From: Nevskia soli
GTDB lineage: Bacteria; Pseudomonadota; Gammaproteobacteria; Nevskiales; Nevskiaceae
DNA: 34,584 nucleotides
Direction: 5' to 3'
NCBI GenBank assembly: GCA_026224805.1
Contig: JAMFRN010000074.1
Span: forward strand, 1 to 34,584
This document shows positions 1 through 7,885 of the stretch, in pieces (position 1 is the first letter of the stretch; each line of letters opens with the position of its first letter). The notes beneath the pieces are model-generated. The model was not told the DNA's origin. It ran no database searches and saw only the letters and a program-made list of their open reading frames with translations. A program made the translations under genes and the position numbers.

Positions 1-889
1 AGCCCTTGACGAACATCTCCGGGCGCAGCAGGAACTGCGGATTCGGCACGTTGCAGCGAATCGGCAGGGTATGCGTCGCCGGGTCGATGCTCGGGGCGAT
101 AAAGGCCACCTGCCCGGTGAAGCTCTGCCCCGGCAGGGAGCTGGACTGGAAGCTCAGCGTCTGCCCCAGCTTGAGCGCGGGATAGTCGCTGTCGTAGGTA
201 TTGGCGAACAACCATAGCGTGTCGAGGTTGGCCAGGGACATCAGCGCATCGCCGACATTGAGGTAGCCGCCCGGATCGACATTGCGCTGGGTCACCACGC
301 CGGAGATGGGGGCGCGCACCTTGAGGTATTCGTCGACCTGCCCGGTTTTGGCCAGGTTGGCGACATCTTCCGGGGAGGCGCCCAGCACCTTGAGTTTGTT
401 GGCAGCGGACTGGTAGGTGGCTTCGGCGTCGCCGCGCAGTTCGGCGTCGCTGCCATCTTTCGCAAGAGTGTCGCGGAAGCCTTTGGCGAGGATGAATTCG
501 TGCTCGGCGGAGATGTAGTCCGGGCTGTAGATTTCGGCCAGGGCGTCGCCCGCCTTTACCGACTGTCCCTCGAACACGAAGATGCGGCCCAGGCGCCCGG
601 CCACGCGCGAGGAGGCGATGCGCAGCTGCTGCTTGTCCAGCGACAGCTTGCCGGTGATGGGGATGGTGTCGGCCACCATCTGTTGCGTCGGCACGGCGGT
701 TTTGACGAAGTCGGGGTTGAAATCCTGCCCGGCTTTCGCCGGCTCCGCGTCGGCGGCTTTATCCGTGGCTTTGGCCGACGGACCGATCCCGGCGGATGCG
801 GGCGCGGACGCGCCGTGGCGTCCGGCGTAGTAGCCGGCCAGCAGGGCGAGCAGCACCAGTGGAATCAATAAGGCGAGCCGGCTTTTCAT
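1..889 (-). CDS. RND efflux periplasmic adaptor subunit (CusB/HlyD type), 3' end outside window
   Basis: The ORF track misses this gene because its stop codon lies beyond the left edge. Reading the minus strand from the ATG at 889 gives an uninterrupted frame of 296 residues. It starts with a hydrophobic N-terminal anchor (MKSRLALLIPLVLLALLAGY), then an Ala/Pro-rich linker, then the barrel-sandwich/lipoyl half motifs of membrane-fusion proteins (VAGRLGRIFVFEGQSVKAGD, later VRAPISGVVTQRNVDPGGYL) flanking a helical hairpin, then the start of a beta-barrel. Adaptors of this family bridge an inner-membrane RND pump to an outer-membrane channel and export metals or drugs across the periplasm. The TolC-like gene ends 1 bp upstream, so the two are co-transcribed; the pump gene is expected just outside the window. 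The substrate cannot be read from this portion, because I see no clear metal-binding Met cluster. Confidence 0.88.
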   Translation of the reverse strand, partial: MKSRLALLIPLVLLALLAGYYAGRHGASAPASAGIGPSAKATDKAADAEPAKAGQDFNPDFVKTAVPTQQMVADTIPITGKLSLDKQQLRIASSRVAGRLGRIFVFEGQSVKAGDALAEIYSPDYISAEHEFILAKGFRDTLAKDGSDAELRGDAEATYQSAANKLKVLGASPEDVANLAKTGQVDEYLKVRAPISGVVTQRNVDPGGYLNVGDALMSLANLDTLWLFANTYDSDYPALKLGQTLSFQSSSLPGQSFTGQVAFIAPSIDPATHTLPIRCNVPNPQFLLRPEMFVKG

Positions 890-890
890 G

Positions 891-2306
891 TCATTGGCTG
901 TCGGGGTCTTTGCCGATGGCGGCGGCGAGGGAGACATAAGCCTGCACGGCGGTATTCTGCGCCTGAATCAGGGTCAGTTCGGTATCGCGCAGGCCGGTTT
1001 GCGCGGTGAGCAGATCGGAGAAGCTGGTGCCGCCGTTGGAGGGGCCGTTGTTGCCATAGCCGGTGAGTGCCAGCCGATAGGCCATCTGCGCCTGCGGCAG
1101 CAGGTGTTCGCGGGTGAAGCGCAGCTGCTGCAAGGCGGTTTCCAGGCTGTGGTAGGCATTGGCCACGCCCAGATCGACTTGCTGCAGATTGGCCTGCTGT
1201 CCCGCCTGCGCCGCTTCGAGCTGCGCCTGGGCCTGGCTCAGGCCGGCTTTTTCCTTGGCAAAGCCCCAGGTCGGCAGATTGAAGCTGATGCCCAGGGAAT
1301 ACATGCGCATGGTTTGCAGCTGCACCACCGAGGGATCGGCGTAGCTGCCCGCGCTGAGCTGGAAATCCGGCCAGAACGACTTGTGCGCCAGGGCCACGCC
1401 CTTGTCGGCCGCCTCGACCTGGAACTCGCCGCCGGCGATCACCGGATTGGTCTTCTGCGCCAGCTCGATCAACTGCTCCACGGTCTGCGGCGGTAGGCGC
1501 GGGGTATCGTCCTGGTTCTGCACCTGCAACGGCGTCTGCGAGGGCTGGCCCAGCAGGGTGTTGATCTGCTCGGCCATGCTCCGGATCTGCTTGTCCAGCG
1601 CATAGCGGTCGTTCTGCAGGCTGCCGACCGCGACCTGGGCGTTGAGGAACTCGACATAGGCCGCGGCGTTGTTGGCATAGCGGACCTTGGCGATGGCCTT
1701 GATCTCCTCCAGCCTTTGCAGATCCTCGTCCATGAAATGCAGCTGGTCCTGCAGCGCCATCAACTGGTAGTAGGACAGCTTGAGCTGCGACACCAGCTGC
1801 AGCTCGAGGCTGTCGTACTGGCGCCCCACCACCTCGGCCTGGGCCCGGGCGATATCGCCCGCCAGGCTGCGCTTGCCCGGCCATAGCAGGGGCTGGGTAA
1901 AGTTGTAATAAGCGTAGAAACCGGAGTTGCGGTTGAAGTCGAAGGGGCCGCCGGTGTTGGCCTGCTCCAGCAGGCTGAACTGCGGCGCCGGCAGCGCCTC
2001 CGCCTGGGGCACCATCAGGCGCGCCGCGAGATAGGCCTGATGCGCCTGCCGCAACTGCGGATTGCCATGCCGCAGCGCGACGACCAGATCGTTCAGCGTC
2101 CAGGTACCCGCCGGCGCCGGATCAGCGGCGGCAGCCGGAGCCATTGCGGCGCACGCAAGAGCCAGCGCCGCGAACAGCGGCCTGCCGAGCGGCCTGCGGT
2201 GACGATTGCTGGATGGCGGGGACACGGGCGGAATGGAAACAGGACCGGAATCAGGATCGGGGGGCCCGCGGGGGGCAGAGACCTTCGGCGCGCAGGCTAT
2301 GCCCAA
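891..2306 (-). CDS. TolC-family outer membrane efflux protein
   Basis: This encodes an outer-membrane channel of the OEP/TolC family that forms the exit duct of a tripartite efflux pump. It has a signal-like segment (RPLFAALALACAAMAPAAAA) followed by two long Gln/Ala/Leu-rich helical repeats, typical of the periplasmic alpha-barrel. Its length of about 440-470 aa is normal for the family. The start is uncertain. The ORF opens at a TTG (2306) that would place about 30 unusual Pro-rich residues before the signal peptide. A GTG at 2225 gives a more conventional leader, although neither has a strong ribosome-binding site. The DNA upstream of 2225 resembles a non-coding stretch upstream of the glycosyltransferase at 4353-4452, which favours the later start. 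The stop is 1 bp before the adaptor gene start, so the pair forms an operon. The family call is secure; the specific pump type is inferred from the neighbour. Confidence 0.88.
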   Translation of the reverse strand: MGIACAPKVSAPRGPPDPDSGPVSIPPVSPPSSNRHRRPLGRPLFAALALACAAMAPAAAADPAPAGTWTLNDLVVALRHGNPQLRQAHQAYLAARLMVPQAEALPAPQFSLLEQANTGGPFDFNRNSGFYAYYNFTQPLLWPGKRSLAGDIARAQAEVVGRQYDSLELQLVSQLKLSYYQLMALQDQLHFMDEDLQRLEEIKAIAKVRYANNAAAYVEFLNAQVAVGSLQNDRYALDKQIRSMAEQINTLLGQPSQTPLQVQNQDDTPRLPPQTVEQLIELAQKTNPVIAGGEFQVEAADKGVALAHKSFWPDFQLSAGSYADPSVVQLQTMRMYSLGISFNLPTWGFAKEKAGLSQAQAQLEAAQAGQQANLQQVDLGVANAYHSLETALQQLRFTREHLLPQAQMAYRLALTGYGNNGPSNGGTSFSDLLTAQTGLRDTELTLIQAQNTAVQAYVSLAAAIGKDPDSQ

Positions 2307-2330
2307 TTGCTTTCTCGAACCTTACGGCCG
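2193..2330 (-). repeat. Leader-like repeat, copy A (upstream of the TolC gene)
   Basis: Read on the minus strand, this stretch is similar to 4353-4452. Shared blocks are GAAAG(C/T)AATT..GCAT(A/G)GCCTG at the upstream end and a block of about 40 bp centred on CCCGCCAT(C/T)C.GCAAT.GT.ACCGC at the downstream end. The middle is divergent and longer here. The differences do not fall at codon third positions, so it looks conserved as DNA or RNA rather than as protein. The remaining gap to the glycosyltransferase stop (2331-2493) shows no gene. Confidence 0.5.
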
Positions 2331-2493
2331 AGAGCCGCCGAAGGTTAAGTCAACTTATCAGTGGGGAGAAGCCACGCGGCGGCGGCCGATCGAAGACGAT
2401 GCGCAAGGCGAGGACCCTGGCTTGATACCAGCACGCTTCACAAACTGGTCCTTCAGGGCCTGGCGCAGTCCGGGGAAAACGCTGCCGCAAAGG

Positions 2494-4263
2494 CTACAGA
2501 GTGGTGAAAAACAGGGCGGAACTCAGCGCCATGCCCAGCAGCAGGGCTTGCGCCAGCCGCCCGGCACGGGCGCAGGCGATGATGAAAGGCAGCAGCACCG
2601 GCAGGATGAAGCGGAAGTCGCTCTGGCAGGAAAATGGATGGGCAATGCGTGCGGCCAGCACGCTCGCCAGCCACAGCAGGCTGAGCAGGATCCAGGGCGC
2701 TTCGCGCCATACCGTCGGCGCCGACCAGCGCAACGCGGCGGCCCGCACCATCAGCAGCGCGATCAGCCACAGCAGCACCACGCCCCAGATGATGGCGATG
2801 ACGCGATGCAGCGTCCCTACGAAACTGAATTCGCCCGATAGCGCCGAGCGCAACAGGAAGTTCCAGAAGTTGGCGCGGCCGGTGGCGTCGTCGCGGGTGT
2901 CGAGCCAGGGCGTGCTGAGGAAGACCGGAATATCCAGCGGCAGGAAATAACGGAACTGGTTGGGCACGCGCAGGTTGGCGTCCAGATTGCCGATGTTGCC
3001 GATCAGCCAGTTGGAAAGCTGGCCATGGCTCCAGTAATAGAAATTGCGACCGAAGCTGAGCAGCATGCCCGTCGTCATCAACGCCGTCGCCGTGCCCGCA
3101 TCGATCCAGCGCCGCGTCTTGCGCCATCCGCCGGCGCGCAGCAGGCGCAGCGCGATCAGCGCCATCGCGGCCGCGGGCAGGGCGAAAGCAGTGCCCTTGC
3201 ACAGCAGCGCCAGGGCGATGCACGCGGCCATCGCCAGCAAATGACGCCGCCGTCCGCCGCGCCACCAGCGGAACATGAACCAGATGGCGACCGCCGCGGC
3301 AGCGTATAGCGGCGGGTCATTGCCGATACGCAGACCGTGGATGATGCCCGAAGGCCACAGCACCAGGGCCGCTGTCGCCACGCCGAGCACCAGCGGCCGG
3401 CGGCGCAGGGCCAGCCGCAGGGTCGCCATGGATGCGGCGAGGAATACCAGCCACAAGGCGAGCGCGAACGCCTGCAGCGCCTGCGCCTCGGGCAGGCCAA
3501 GCCATTGTGCCCAGCGCCAGACCAGGGCGCCGCCGATGTAGTACAGCGGCGGCTGTGCGTACTCCCAGCCCTGCCCCGGCAACGGCAGAGCCAGGTGCGT
3601 GGCGAGGTACTCGACATAGCCGAGATGGCCGCTTTCGCCAAAGCGCTTGACGTCGTAGTTGCGCCAGGTCCACGGCGTCGCCGCCCAGTAGCTGCAAAGC
3701 ACCAGCAGCGCGATGCCCAGCAGCACGGTTTGCCAGCGACGCAGCCGGAACGCCCGCACCAGGGCCAGAGCCCAGGGCAGCAAGGCCGCCGCCAGCAGCA
3801 GGCTGCGCCAGCCAGGCACCGGATCCAGGGCCAGACTGCCATTCCAGGCGTAGTTGTCGACGACGAAATCAAGTTGGTTGGCGCCGCGATGCAGCCAGGG
3901 CGACAGGTCCATGTCGAAGCCGTAGCGCCAGTCGCTCAGGCTGCCCGCCGGCACGCCTTCGAGCGGCACCGCCTGGCCGTTGATGCTCAGGCCAGTGAGC
4001 CGGTCGTCCGGTGTGATATGCCAGCGCCGCGGCGTCAGCCAGTTGACCGGCAAGCTGACGCTGAGCCGGTTGCCGTTGCTGATCTCGCTGAACAACCAGG
4101 GCATTGCAACCGCCCCCCCGCCGCGTCCGCTGGCGAGATGCTGGATGGCCGTCAGGCGCGGATAGACCAGTCCCAGCGCCAGGCTGATGCTCAGCAGGCC
4201 GACGAACGCCAGCACAATCGTGCTCGCGCCTGACAACGGCTTGATGATCTTCGCAAACGACAT
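2494..4263 (-). CDS. ArnT/PMT-like integral membrane glycosyltransferase (GT39/GT83 type)
   Basis: The start is the ATG at 4263, preceded by AGGGGG at good spacing; the longer ORF start (4593) only adds unrelated residues. The 589-aa product has an N-terminal membrane helix (STIVLAFVGLLSISLALGLV). It is followed by a soluble, beta-rich stretch of about 110 residues (roughly 45-150) with a jelly-roll-like look, then about ten membrane helices. The first large loop after the second helix has the acidic/aromatic pattern YVEYLATH followed by AQPPLYY, as seen in polyprenyl-phosphate-sugar-dependent transferases such as ArnT and protein mannosyltransferases. Such enzymes move a sugar from a lipid carrier to a lipid or protein on the periplasmic face. 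The acceptor is unknown. It is divergent from a QseB/PmrA-like two-component pair, so envelope modification under that system is plausible but inferred. Confidence 0.72.
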   Translation of the reverse strand: MSFAKIIKPLSGASTIVLAFVGLLSISLALGLVYPRLTAIQHLASGRGGGAVAMPWLFSEISNGNRLSVSLPVNWLTPRRWHITPDDRLTGLSINGQAVPLEGVPAGSLSDWRYGFDMDLSPWLHRGANQLDFVVDNYAWNGSLALDPVPGWRSLLLAAALLPWALALVRAFRLRRWQTVLLGIALLVLCSYWAATPWTWRNYDVKRFGESGHLGYVEYLATHLALPLPGQGWEYAQPPLYYIGGALVWRWAQWLGLPEAQALQAFALALWLVFLAASMATLRLALRRRPLVLGVATAALVLWPSGIIHGLRIGNDPPLYAAAAVAIWFMFRWWRGGRRRHLLAMAACIALALLCKGTAFALPAAAMALIALRLLRAGGWRKTRRWIDAGTATALMTTGMLLSFGRNFYYWSHGQLSNWLIGNIGNLDANLRVPNQFRYFLPLDIPVFLSTPWLDTRDDATGRANFWNFLLRSALSGEFSFVGTLHRVIAIIWGVVLLWLIALLMVRAAALRWSAPTVWREAPWILLSLLWLASVLAARIAHPFSCQSDFRFILPVLLPFIIACARAGRLAQALLLGMALSSALFFTTL

Positions 4264-4352
4264 CTGGCCCCCTGAGCTCAGCGTCAGCATACCGCTTGAG
4301 CGTGCCGGCTGGCTTGGCGGCCCAGGCGAGAACCGGCGCCATGAGCAGCAGG

Positions 4353-4452
4353 TCGCGGTAACTATTGCGGAATGGCGGGTACACTGGGCGGATGGCCGGA
4401 AAATCGACATCGGGGGCGCAACGAGCCCAGGCCATGCGTAATTACTTTCGCA
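4353..4452 (-). repeat. Leader-like repeat, copy B (upstream of the glycosyltransferase and divergent regulator)
   Basis: This is the second copy of the sequence described at 2193-2330. It lies in the 244-bp divergent gap (4264-4507) between the glycosyltransferase and the response regulator. It is non-coding here, because the glycosyltransferase start with a good ribosome-binding site lies about 90 bp further downstream on the minus strand. A short palindromic ACTATAGT lies just to its right (about 4457). The gap probably holds the promoters for both directions; I do not see an unambiguous -35/-10 pair. Confidence 0.5.
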
Positions 4453-4507
4453 GACACTATAGTTGGTGCCGTCCAGGGATAAGCTGGCGCACCTGCCGGG
4501 AGAACCC

Positions 4508-5185
4508 ATGCGGCTGCTGTTGATCGAAGACGATGCGCAAATCGCCGAAAGCCTGGGGCGCGCCCTGCGCCGCGGCGGCGACGTGGTCGACATCTACGGC
4601 ACGGCCCGCGACGCGGAGCAGGCGCTGCGGGCGGTCGATTACGCGCTGGTGATCCTGGACCTGGGGCTGCCCGACCGCGACGGCGGCACGCTGCTGCGGG
4701 GAATGCGCGCCCAAGACAACCATACGCCGGTGCTGGTGCTGACGGCCCGCGACGAGCTGAACGACCGCGTGCGCATGCTCGACCTCGGCGCCGACGACTA
4801 CATGGTCAAGCCGTTCGAACTGGTAGAGCTGCAGGCGCGCATCCGCGCGGTGGCGCGGCGTGCCATCGCCCGCTCCGGCGGCGACATCGGCGTCGGCGGC
4901 CTGCGCTTCGACCTGGCCGAGCGCCGCGCCTACGCCGGCGATGTGCCGCTGGAACTGTCGCCGCGCGAGCTGGGGGTGCTGGAAGTGCTGCTGCTGCGGC
5001 GCAGCCGGGTGGTGAGCAAGGCGCAGATCCAGGAGCATCTGTGCGACTGGGACGAGGCGCTGACCGACGGCGCCATCGAGCTTTACGTCCATCGCCTGCG
5101 CAAGAAGCTGGAAGGCAGCGAGGTGGAATTGCGCACCGTGCGCGGCTTCGGCTATCTGCTGCAAGCGACGCCTGGCACGGAGTAA
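4508..5185 (+). CDS. OmpR-family response regulator (QseB/PmrA/TctD-like)
   Basis: This is a two-domain DNA-binding response regulator of 225 aa. The receiver domain (residues 1-115) shows the acidic pair EDD near the N-terminus, the phospho-acceptor Asp51 (VILDLGLPD), the conserved Thr/Ala (LVLTARDE) and the Lys of MVKPFE. The C-terminal winged helix (about 125-220) ends with HRLRKKLEG and VRGFGYLL, typical of Trans_Reg_C. The internal ATG at 4508 is preferred over the ORF-track start (4463) because MRLLLIEDD is the usual family start and GGGAGAA lies just upstream. The kinase gene begins 6 bp after its stop, so the two form a cognate pair. The targets are unknown; the divergent glycosyltransferase is a natural candidate. 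Confidence 0.93.
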   Translation: MRLLLIEDDAQIAESLGRALRRGGDVVDIYGTARDAEQALRAVDYALVILDLGLPDRDGGTLLRGMRAQDNHTPVLVLTARDELNDRVRMLDLGADDYMVKPFELVELQARIRAVARRAIARSGGDIGVGGLRFDLAERRAYAGDVPLELSPRELGVLEVLLLRRSRVVSKAQIQEHLCDWDEALTDGAIELYVHRLRKKLEGSEVELRTVRGFGYLLQATPGTE

Positions 5186-5191
5186 ACCGTT

Positions 5192-6901
5192 TTGGCGCAA
5201 AGCTTTGCGGGTTTGCGCGGACGCCTGCTGCGGCTGCTGCTGACTCCGCTGCTGGCCCTGTTCGGCGTCAGCGGCTTCGCCTCTTATGCCCTGACCCTGC
5301 ATTACACCAACGACGTCTACGACGGCTGGCTTTACGATTCGGTCAATTCGCTGGCGCTGCTGGTGGGGCGCGGCGATCACGGCGTGATCCTGGACCTGCC
5401 GCAGCCGGCGGCGCGGCTGCTGGAATGGGACGTGGCCGATACCACCTATTACAAGGTGTCCGGCGCCCGCAGCGGGCTGATCGCCGGCAACGCCGACCTG
5501 CCCGCGCCGGGGCCGGACTTCGACACCTACCGCGACGCCCGCCTCTATGACGCGGTCATCGGCGACCGCCCGGTACGCGTTGTCGCGCTGGAGCTGCCGG
5601 CGCAGGCGCTCGGCGAAACGGTGACGGTGGAAGTGGCCGAGACCTTGAGCAAGCGCCGCTCGATGGCGCGGCAGATCCTGCTCGGGGTGCTGCTGCCGCA
5701 GCTGCTGCTGATCTGCGCGGCCGCTGCCGCCATCTGGCTCGGCATCCAGCTCGGCCTGGCGCCGCTGGCCAAGGTCGCCGCCCGGCTCGACGGGCCGGAG
5801 CCGCCGCAACCGCTGCCTGGCGCAAAGGGCCGGGCCGGGCTGCTGATGCGCGTGGTCGGCGATCCGCTGTTCGGCGGCGTGCTGGTGGCGATCGCCTTGG
5901 CGTTGCTGCTGCTGTTGCGCCAGCAGATCAACATTTCGTTCTCGCTGCTGTTCCTGAGCGCGGTGATCGCCAGCGCCTGGCTCGGCGGCAAGGTGCTGGG
6001 CTGGATCGCCGCGATCCTGTGCACGCTCGCGGTGGAGTACTTCTTCATGCGGCCCTACTACAGCCTCGGCGTGACCTACCAGGAGGCGCCGTATTTCGTC
6101 GCCTTCATGGTGTCGATGATCGCCGGAAACTGGTTCGGCATCTGGCGCAAGAACATGGACCTGACCTTGCGCCGCGCGCGGGATGAGCTGGAATCGCGCA
6201 TCCAGGCCGGCGGCATGGAGCTGGAAACTTCACAGCGGCGCTTCGTCGCCGACGCCGCCCACCAGCTGCGCACGCCGCTGACCGCGCTCAAGCTGAACAT
6301 CGAGCAGGCGATGAAGGAAGCGGAAACGGAGAGCTTGCGGCAGCCGCTGCGGGAAGCCTCGCTGGCGGCGGATCGGGTGATCCGCCTGTCCAACCAGCTG
6401 CTGCTGCTGGCGCGGACCGAGCCCAAGGCGCTGGCGGCGGTGCCGTTCGAACCCTTCGATCTGGTGGCGCTGGCCGCCGAAGTGGGCGCCGAGTGGGTGC
6501 CGCGGGCGCTGGAAAAGAATATCGACGTGACGCTGCAGGCGCCGCCGCGCCGCATCGAGCTGCGCGGCAGCCGGGTGCTGATCGCCGAGGTGTTCAACAA
6601 CCTGCTGGAAAATGCCGTCAAGTACCACCCGGGCGGCGGCAAGATCACCATTACCCTGTCCGCGCACCCCCATCCGACCCTGACGATCAGCGACGACGGG
6701 CCGGGCATTCCGGCGGCGCAGCGGGCGAACGTGCTGAAGCGCTTCTACCGCGGCGCCCGCAACAGCATCGACGGTAGCGGCCTGGGGCTGGCGATCGTGC
6801 ACGAAATCGTCAACGCGCACGGCGGCAGCCTGTTGCTTGGCGAAGGACTGGACGGACGCGGCTGCGGCGTACGCGTCGATTTTCCCGTGATGGCCGGCTG
6901 A
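5192..6901 (+). CDS. Sensor histidine kinase with TctE-type sensor plus inserted KdpD-like (DUF4118-like) membrane module
   Basis: The partner kinase of the preceding regulator (569 aa) starts at TTG 5192, with GGAG overlapping the regulator's stop region. Order of parts: membrane helix (about 10-32); periplasmic 2CSK_N-like domain as in TctE/QseC/PmrB (about 35-160); second helix (about 165-190). Where a HAMP domain would normally lead straight to the kinase core there is instead a further block of about 100 residues (about 218-320) with three or four hydrophobic helices and the phrase AVEYFFMRPYYSL. That resembles the DUF4118 membrane domain of KdpD-type kinases. HisKA follows with His357 (ADAAHQLRTPL), then HATPase_c with N (NNLLENAVKYH), G1 (DDGPGIP) and G2 (GSGLGLAIV) boxes. 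The kinase call is certain; the KdpD-like assignment is pattern recognition. Confidence 0.93.
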   Translation: MAQSFAGLRGRLLRLLLTPLLALFGVSGFASYALTLHYTNDVYDGWLYDSVNSLALLVGRGDHGVILDLPQPAARLLEWDVADTTYYKVSGARSGLIAGNADLPAPGPDFDTYRDARLYDAVIGDRPVRVVALELPAQALGETVTVEVAETLSKRRSMARQILLGVLLPQLLLICAAAAAIWLGIQLGLAPLAKVAARLDGPEPPQPLPGAKGRAGLLMRVVGDPLFGGVLVAIALALLLLLRQQINISFSLLFLSAVIASAWLGGKVLGWIAAILCTLAVEYFFMRPYYSLGVTYQEAPYFVAFMVSMIAGNWFGIWRKNMDLTLRRARDELESRIQAGGMELETSQRRFVADAAHQLRTPLTALKLNIEQAMKEAETESLRQPLREASLAADRVIRLSNQLLLLARTEPKALAAVPFEPFDLVALAAEVGAEWVPRALEKNIDVTLQAPPRRIELRGSRVLIAEVFNNLLENAVKYHPGGGKITITLSAHPHPTLTISDDGPGIPAAQRANVLKRFYRGARNSIDGSGLGLAIVHEIVNAHGGSLLLGEGLDGRGCGVRVDFPVMAG

Positions 6902-6919
6902 ACCGCTGCGGATGCCGGG

Positions 6920-7885
6920 CTAGCCGCCCGCCCGCAGCCGCTCCTCGATGAACCTGCTCCACACTTCGTCCGGCTGCCATACCGCGAGCAGGTCGCGCTC
7001 CGCCACTTCGCGGGCCACGCCCAGGCGCAGCACCCGGTAGAGAAAGACGAAAGCGGAGACCCGCTTGTTGACGGCGCAATGGACGAAGACGCGGCGGCCG
7101 GCCTCGGCCTGCATCAGCGCGCCGAAGCGCGCGAAGTCATCCGCGGTCGGCGCTTCCCACACCACCGGCAGGTGGTGGTAGCGCAGGCCCTGCGCCTCCA
7201 CCGCGGCGGCTTCATCGGCCACGGCCCATTGCGAATCGGCCGGCAGCAGGTTGATCACGGTCTGGTAGCCGGCGCTGCGTACCGCCCAGAACTGCTCGGC
7301 GCTGGGCTGGCCGGCGGTGGCCAGCCGGTCGTCGATGACACGCAGTTGCGGGATCGCCTTGACCGCCTCGTTCTCGAATGGCTGGGGCGTGAGGCCGCGG
7401 CGGATCATCCAGTCGCGCAGGGCCAGGCCGGTGGCGGCCGGCCAGGGACGCAGCTGCTCCGGCGCCACTTTCTTGTATTCCACCAGTTCCTCGCCCAGCA
7501 CGATCTCGCCGGCGGCGACGACGTGATAGGCGATGATGATCTGGTTCATGCGCTGGAACGGATAGTGGCCGATGAATTCGGCGACGCGGCCTTTCAGCCC
7601 CAGCTCCTCCTCCACCTCGCGCAGCACGCCGGAGGCGGGATCGGGATCGTCCTTCTCGAGGAAGCCGGTAATGAGGGCGAACATCTTCGGCGGCCACATG
7701 CGGTTGCGCGCCAGGATCACCTGGCCCTCGTGCTCGACCACGGCAGCCACCACCGGCACCGGGTTGTCCCAGTGCACGAAGCCACAGTTGCTATCCGGAC
7801 AGCGCAGGCGCGGCGGCGGCTGGTCAACCTCGCCCATGGCGAGCGGCTTGGTGCAGCGCGGGCAGAATTTGAAGGTCTGATTCAC
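6920..7885 (-). CDS. Zinc-ribbon Nudix hydrolase fused to a tyrosine/dual-specificity phosphatase-like domain
   Basis: The start is the GTG at 7885, with GGAG upstream, overlapping the thioesterase stop by 4 bp (GTGA). The 321-aa protein has three parts. Residues about 7-35 form a zinc ribbon (CPRC ... CPDSNC). Residues about 40-175 are a Nudix domain with REVEEELGL, but the preceding part of the box (GFLEKDDPDPASGVL) is one residue longer than the canonical G-x5-E-x7-REUxEExGU and lacks the first Glu. Residues about 185-321 match the small tyrosine-phosphatase-like family with HCAVNKRVSAF. Its Cys270 and Arg275 are separated by four residues, not the five of a classical P-loop. Nudix enzymes cleave nucleoside-diphosphate-linked compounds. 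The phosphatase-like part may hydrolyse a phosphoester or only bind one. The substrate is unknown. Confidence 0.85.
   Translation of the reverse strand: MNQTFKFCPRCTKPLAMGEVDQPPPRLRCPDSNCGFVHWDNPVPVVAAVVEHEGQVILARNRMWPPKMFALITGFLEKDDPDPASGVLREVEEELGLKGRVAEFIGHYPFQRMNQIIIAYHVVAAGEIVLGEELVEYKKVAPEQLRPWPAATGLALRDWMIRRGLTPQPFENEAVKAIPQLRVIDDRLATAGQPSAEQFWAVRSAGYQTVINLLPADSQWAVADEAAAVEAQGLRYHHLPVVWEAPTADDFARFGALMQAEAGRRVFVHCAVNKRVSAFVFLYRVLRLGVAREVAERDLLAVWQPDEVWSRFIEERLRAGG

Noticed and set aside
4457-5809. 450-aa minus-strand ORF opposite the response regulator and kinase
   Set aside because: It is a shadow of two genes with unambiguous motifs; its translation is Gln/Ala/Arg-rich with no domain.
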